Positions 49,465 through 52,202 of a DNA stretch of 52,202 bases are shown here, piece after piece. Under the pieces are notes generated by a model. It saw nothing but the letters and a program-made list of their open reading frames with translations. It had not been told where the DNA came from and ran no database searches. This DNA comes from Acrocarpospora pleiomorpha (lineage in GTDB: Bacteria > Actinomycetota > Actinomycetes > Streptosporangiales > Streptosporangiaceae), in assembly GCF_009687885.1 (NCBI RefSeq), contig NZ_BLAF01000077.1:1-52202 (forward strand), written 5' to 3'. The first letter of the stretch is position 1; every line of letters begins with the position of its first letter. The position numbers were made by a program, and so were the translations under genes.

Positions 49465-51525
49465 ATGGTTTTGGACGTGGGTATCGACGTCGGGGGCACC
49501 TTCACCGACGCCGTCGCCATCGCGGACGGCCGCGCCGTGCGCGGCAAGGCGTTCTCGACGCCGGATGTGACGACCGGCATTCTCGCCGCGCTGAGCATCC
49601 TGCGTGAGCAGGTTGGGCTGAGCGAGGCGGAGTTCTATCCGGCGATCGACCGGTTCGTGCTCGGCAACACCATCGTCACCAATGCGGTGGACGAGCAGAA
49701 GTACGCCCGGGTGGGACTGCTGACCACGCAGGGCTTCCGGGACACGCTGCGGATCGCCCGATCCGCCCGCACCGACGAGCGTGACGCGCACCAGCTGACC
49801 CCACCGCCCGACATCGTGGATCGGCGTCTGATCGTCGAGGTGCCGGAACGTGTCGATGCGCACGGGACCGTGCTGGTGCCGCTGTCGCCCGACGCTGTGC
49901 GTGCGAGCGTGGAGGAAGTGCTGGCGGCCGGGGCCGAGTCGATCGCGGTGTGCCTGCTGTGGTCCTTCCGCAATGACGCGCATGAGCGGGCGATCGCCGA
50001 CTACCTGCGCGAGCACCACCCGGACGTGCCCTATTCGCTGTCCAGCGCGCTCACCCCGGTGTACCGGGAATACGAGCGTATGGTGACCACGGCGCTGGAC
50101 GCCGCGGTCAAGCCGATCGTCGCGACCCACTTCCAGCATCTCGCCCATGAACTGGCCGCCAAAGGGCTGCGCAGCAGGGTGCAGATCATGCAGGTCCACG
50201 GCGGGTTCCTCTCAGTCGAGGAGACCGCGCGGGCGCCGATCTCGATGTTCAACTCCGGCCCTGTCGGCGGGGTGACCGGCGCGCGTCTGCTCGGCATGCG
50301 GCTGGGCCGGCGTCGGGTGCTCACCGCCGACATGGGCGGGACCAGCCTGGACGCCGCCGCGATCATCGACGACGAGTTGCGGGTGCTGCCGCGGGCGGAG
50401 ATCGGTGGGCTGCCTACCAGCTTGACCGCGGTGGACATCGAGACCATCGGCGCCGGGGGTGGCAGCCTGGGCTGGATCGACGGCCGCGGGGTGCTGCGCG
50501 TGGGCCCGCACAGCGCCGGTTCCGTGCCCGGGCCCGCCTGCTACGACGCGGGCGGCGAGCGTCCGGCGGTGACCGACGCCGCGCTGGTCATGGGGCTGAT
50601 CAACCCCGACTACTACCTGGGCGGGACGGTCACCCTGTCGCCGGGCAAGGCGCGCGAGGCGATCCGCCGGCACCTCGCCGAGCCGCTCGCGCTCTCCGAG
50701 GACGCCGCCGCGCACGGCATGTACCGGCTGGCGACCTCGCAGATGGCCAACGCGCTGCGCAAGATCACCGTCAATCGCGGGCACGATCCCCGCGAGTTCA
50801 CCCTGGTCGGCTTCGGCGGCGCCTGCGGACTGTTCGCCGCCGCGATCGCCGCCGAAACGGGAGTGGGCGAGGTGATCATCCCCCGCAACGCCGCCGTGTT
50901 CTCCGCCTACGGACTCATGCACGCCGACTCGGTCTTCTCCGCAGTCCAGACCAGCCCGTGGACGATGAACCAGCCGGCCGAGGCACTCGAAAAGGAGTTC
51001 GCCGCCCTGGAACAGCGGGCGCGGGACTGGTTCGACGCCGAGGGCATCCCCGCCGACCGCCGCGCGGTCTTCCGCGAGGCTGACATGAAGTTCGTCGGCC
51101 AGATCTTCGAGGTGACCACCCGCCTGCCCGAGGAACCGTTCCGGGAGGGCGACAAGGAGGGGTTGCGCCGCCGGTTCGTGGCCGACTACGAGGCCGAGTT
51201 CGGCACCGGCACCGCGTGGACCGAGGCCGAGGTGCTGCTGGTCAACTCACGAGTACGGGCGGTCGGCCGCACCGAGACGCAGACCGTGACCGAGACCTTC
51301 GACCAGGAGCAGCACACCGCCACCACGCGGGAGGTCATCGAGCCGCTATCCGGACACCGCCAGCACGTCGAGGTGCACCGAGGGTTCGGCGCGCTCGGCA
51401 AAGCCGAAGGCCCCTGCCTGATCGAGGAACCCGACACCACCGTCTACGTGCCGCCGGACGCGACGGTCGAAGTCATCGACGGCGGGCACTTCCTCATCCG
51501 CCTGAACCACGCCGACGCCGCCTGA
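49465..51525 (+). CDS. Hydantoinase/oxoprolinase family protein, subunit A
   Basis: 686 aa, normal for HyuA/acetophenone carboxylase-type subunits. N-terminal ATP-binding strand VLDVGIDVGGTFTDAVAI; FVLGNTIVTNAV; ADMGGTSLDAA; and GFGGACGLFAAAIA. These ATP-dependent enzymes open hydantoins or oxoproline, or carboxylate ketones together with a B subunit. It begins 3 nt after the reductase stop and is followed by hyuB. Confidence 0.92.
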   Translation: MVLDVGIDVGGTFTDAVAIADGRAVRGKAFSTPDVTTGILAALSILREQVGLSEAEFYPAIDRFVLGNTIVTNAVDEQKYARVGLLTTQGFRDTLRIARSARTDERDAHQLTPPPDIVDRRLIVEVPERVDAHGTVLVPLSPDAVRASVEEVLAAGAESIAVCLLWSFRNDAHERAIADYLREHHPDVPYSLSSALTPVYREYERMVTTALDAAVKPIVATHFQHLAHELAAKGLRSRVQIMQVHGGFLSVEETARAPISMFNSGPVGGVTGARLLGMRLGRRRVLTADMGGTSLDAAAIIDDELRVLPRAEIGGLPTSLTAVDIETIGAGGGSLGWIDGRGVLRVGPHSAGSVPGPACYDAGGERPAVTDAALVMGLINPDYYLGGTVTLSPGKAREAIRRHLAEPLALSEDAAAHGMYRLATSQMANALRKITVNRGHDPREFTLVGFGGACGLFAAAIAAETGVGEVIIPRNAAVFSAYGLMHADSVFSAVQTSPWTMNQPAEALEKEFAALEQRARDWFDAEGIPADRRAVFREADMKFVGQIFEVTTRLPEEPFREGDKEGLRRRFVADYEAEFGTGTAWTEAEVLLVNSRVRAVGRTETQTVTETFDQEQHTATTREVIEPLSGHRQHVEVHRGFGALGKAEGPCLIEEPDTTVYVPPDATVEVIDGGHFLIRLNHADAA

Positions 51526-51541
51526 TCGAAGGAGACCCCCC

Positions 51542-52202
51542 GTGAGCTCACCGACGCCCGCCGACTTCGACCCGGTCACTCTGGAAGTGATCAGGATGCG
51601 CCTCGACTCGATCGTCGAGGAGATGGGCATCGCGATGATCCGGTCTTCCGGATCGCCGGTCATCACTGAGGCCGGTGATTTCAACACCGCGCTGTTTGAT
51701 CCCGCCGGGCGGATCTACGCCTATTCGGACTACGTGCAGTTCCACATCGGGTCGGGCAGTGTGGCCGTCCGCAACCTGATCGAGGTCATCGGGGACGAGC
51801 CGTTGTATCCGGGTGATGCGTTCATCTGCAACGACCCGCACACCGCGGGGGCGAGTCACCCGCCCGACACCAATGTGATCTCCCCGATCTTCCACGGCGC
51901 CGAGTTGGTCGGCTGGGCGCAGTCGCAGGCGCATCTGCTGGATGTCGGCGGCATGACCCCTGGCGGGTTCGCGCCCGGCGCGCGCGACTGCTACAGCGAG
52001 GCCTTGCGACTGCCGCCCGGGGTGAAGGTCTTCGAGCGGGGTGAGCCGGTGGAGTGGGTGCGGCGGATCCTGCTCAACAACGTCCGCGTGCCCGTGCCCT
52101 ATTGGAACGATGTGCGCAGCCTGGTGGCGAGCAACAACACCGGTATCCGCCGGCTGCTGGCCACGATCGAGGAGTTCGGCCTCCAACAGTTCACGGCCTA
52201 CA
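51542..52202 (+). CDS. Hydantoinase/oxoprolinase family protein, subunit B (partial)
   Basis: GTG 51542 with AAGGAG 7 nt upstream. The first 220 residues are present and the gene runs off the window. Family features: FDPVTLEVIRMRLDSIVEEMG, SDYVQFHIGSG, CNDPHTAGASHPPDTNVISP. Partner of the A subunit. The full gene is expected to be about 550-600 codons. Confidence 0.9.
   Translation, partial: MSSPTPADFDPVTLEVIRMRLDSIVEEMGIAMIRSSGSPVITEAGDFNTALFDPAGRIYAYSDYVQFHIGSGSVAVRNLIEVIGDEPLYPGDAFICNDPHTAGASHPPDTNVISPIFHGAELVGWAQSQAHLLDVGGMTPGGFAPGARDCYSEALRLPPGVKVFERGEPVEWVRRILLNNVRVPVPYWNDVRSLVASNNTGIRRLLATIEEFGLQQFTAY

Noticed and set aside
1..52202. CRISPR array or rRNA operon
   Set aside because: No regularly spaced repeat-spacer units and no rRNA sequence were seen.

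Overview
This is a high-GC actinomycete chromosome segment. GTG starts are common, the core order is rsmI / metG / tatD / rpf / rsmA / ispE, there is a GT39 protein mannosyltransferase, and many secreted proteins and MarR/TetR/PucR-type regulators are present. The mix of Ser/Thr kinases, secreted FG-GAP proteins and a trypsin-like secreted protein suggests Streptosporangiales (Nonomuraea/Streptosporangium-like); that placement is inference.

Layout. 1-4.8 kb: polyphosphate metabolism (ppk behind a PHO-box-like element, a NUDIX/histidine-phosphatase fusion, a CYTH-CHAD protein). 4.8-6.6 kb: VOC protein, Tam-like methyltransferase and a divergent MarR regulator; a fossil of a tandem duplication lies between VOC and tam. 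6.6-8.5 kb: a secreted trypsin-fold protein that lacks the expected catalytic His and Ser motifs, behind a perfect CRP-type palindrome. 8.5-23.4 kb: the conserved set ABC-F, ispE, rsmA, rpf, tatD, metG on the minus strand, interrupted at two places by oppositely oriented paralogous pairs, each a membrane Ser/Thr kinase followed by a secreted FG-GAP beta-propeller protein. 23.4-28.8 kb: envelope glycosylation (GT2, GT-C, PMT) and rsmI.

28.8-31 kb: an unrecognised protein and a secreted SRPBCC protein. 31-32.3 kb: a small ORF with a strong terminator, then a dense ten-tRNA array that includes two Leu-anticodon tRNAs without long variable arms. 32.4-41 kb: accessory genes (EF-hand protein, cupin/TetR, decayed WYL regulator, MarR/TetR, metallo-beta-lactamase-fold hydrolase, small secreted protein, DMT transporter pair with one frameshifted member, endonuclease/exonuclease/phosphatase-fold protein). 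Three intergenic copies of a 22-bp-phased direct repeat lie here. 41.1-46.1 kb: a coupled three-gene operon of visibly lower GC encoding a DUF559/Vsr-like nuclease, a winged-helix-like protein and a 1045-aa double P-loop protein with a HerA/DUF87 C-terminus. It is the best candidate for an undescribed, probably anti-phage, system. 46.1-52.2 kb: a GAF/PucR regulator followed by class II HMG-CoA reductase and hydantoinase A and B subunits (the last cut by the window end), apparently a catabolic cluster.

All assignments come from reading motifs and order by eye; no database search was run.
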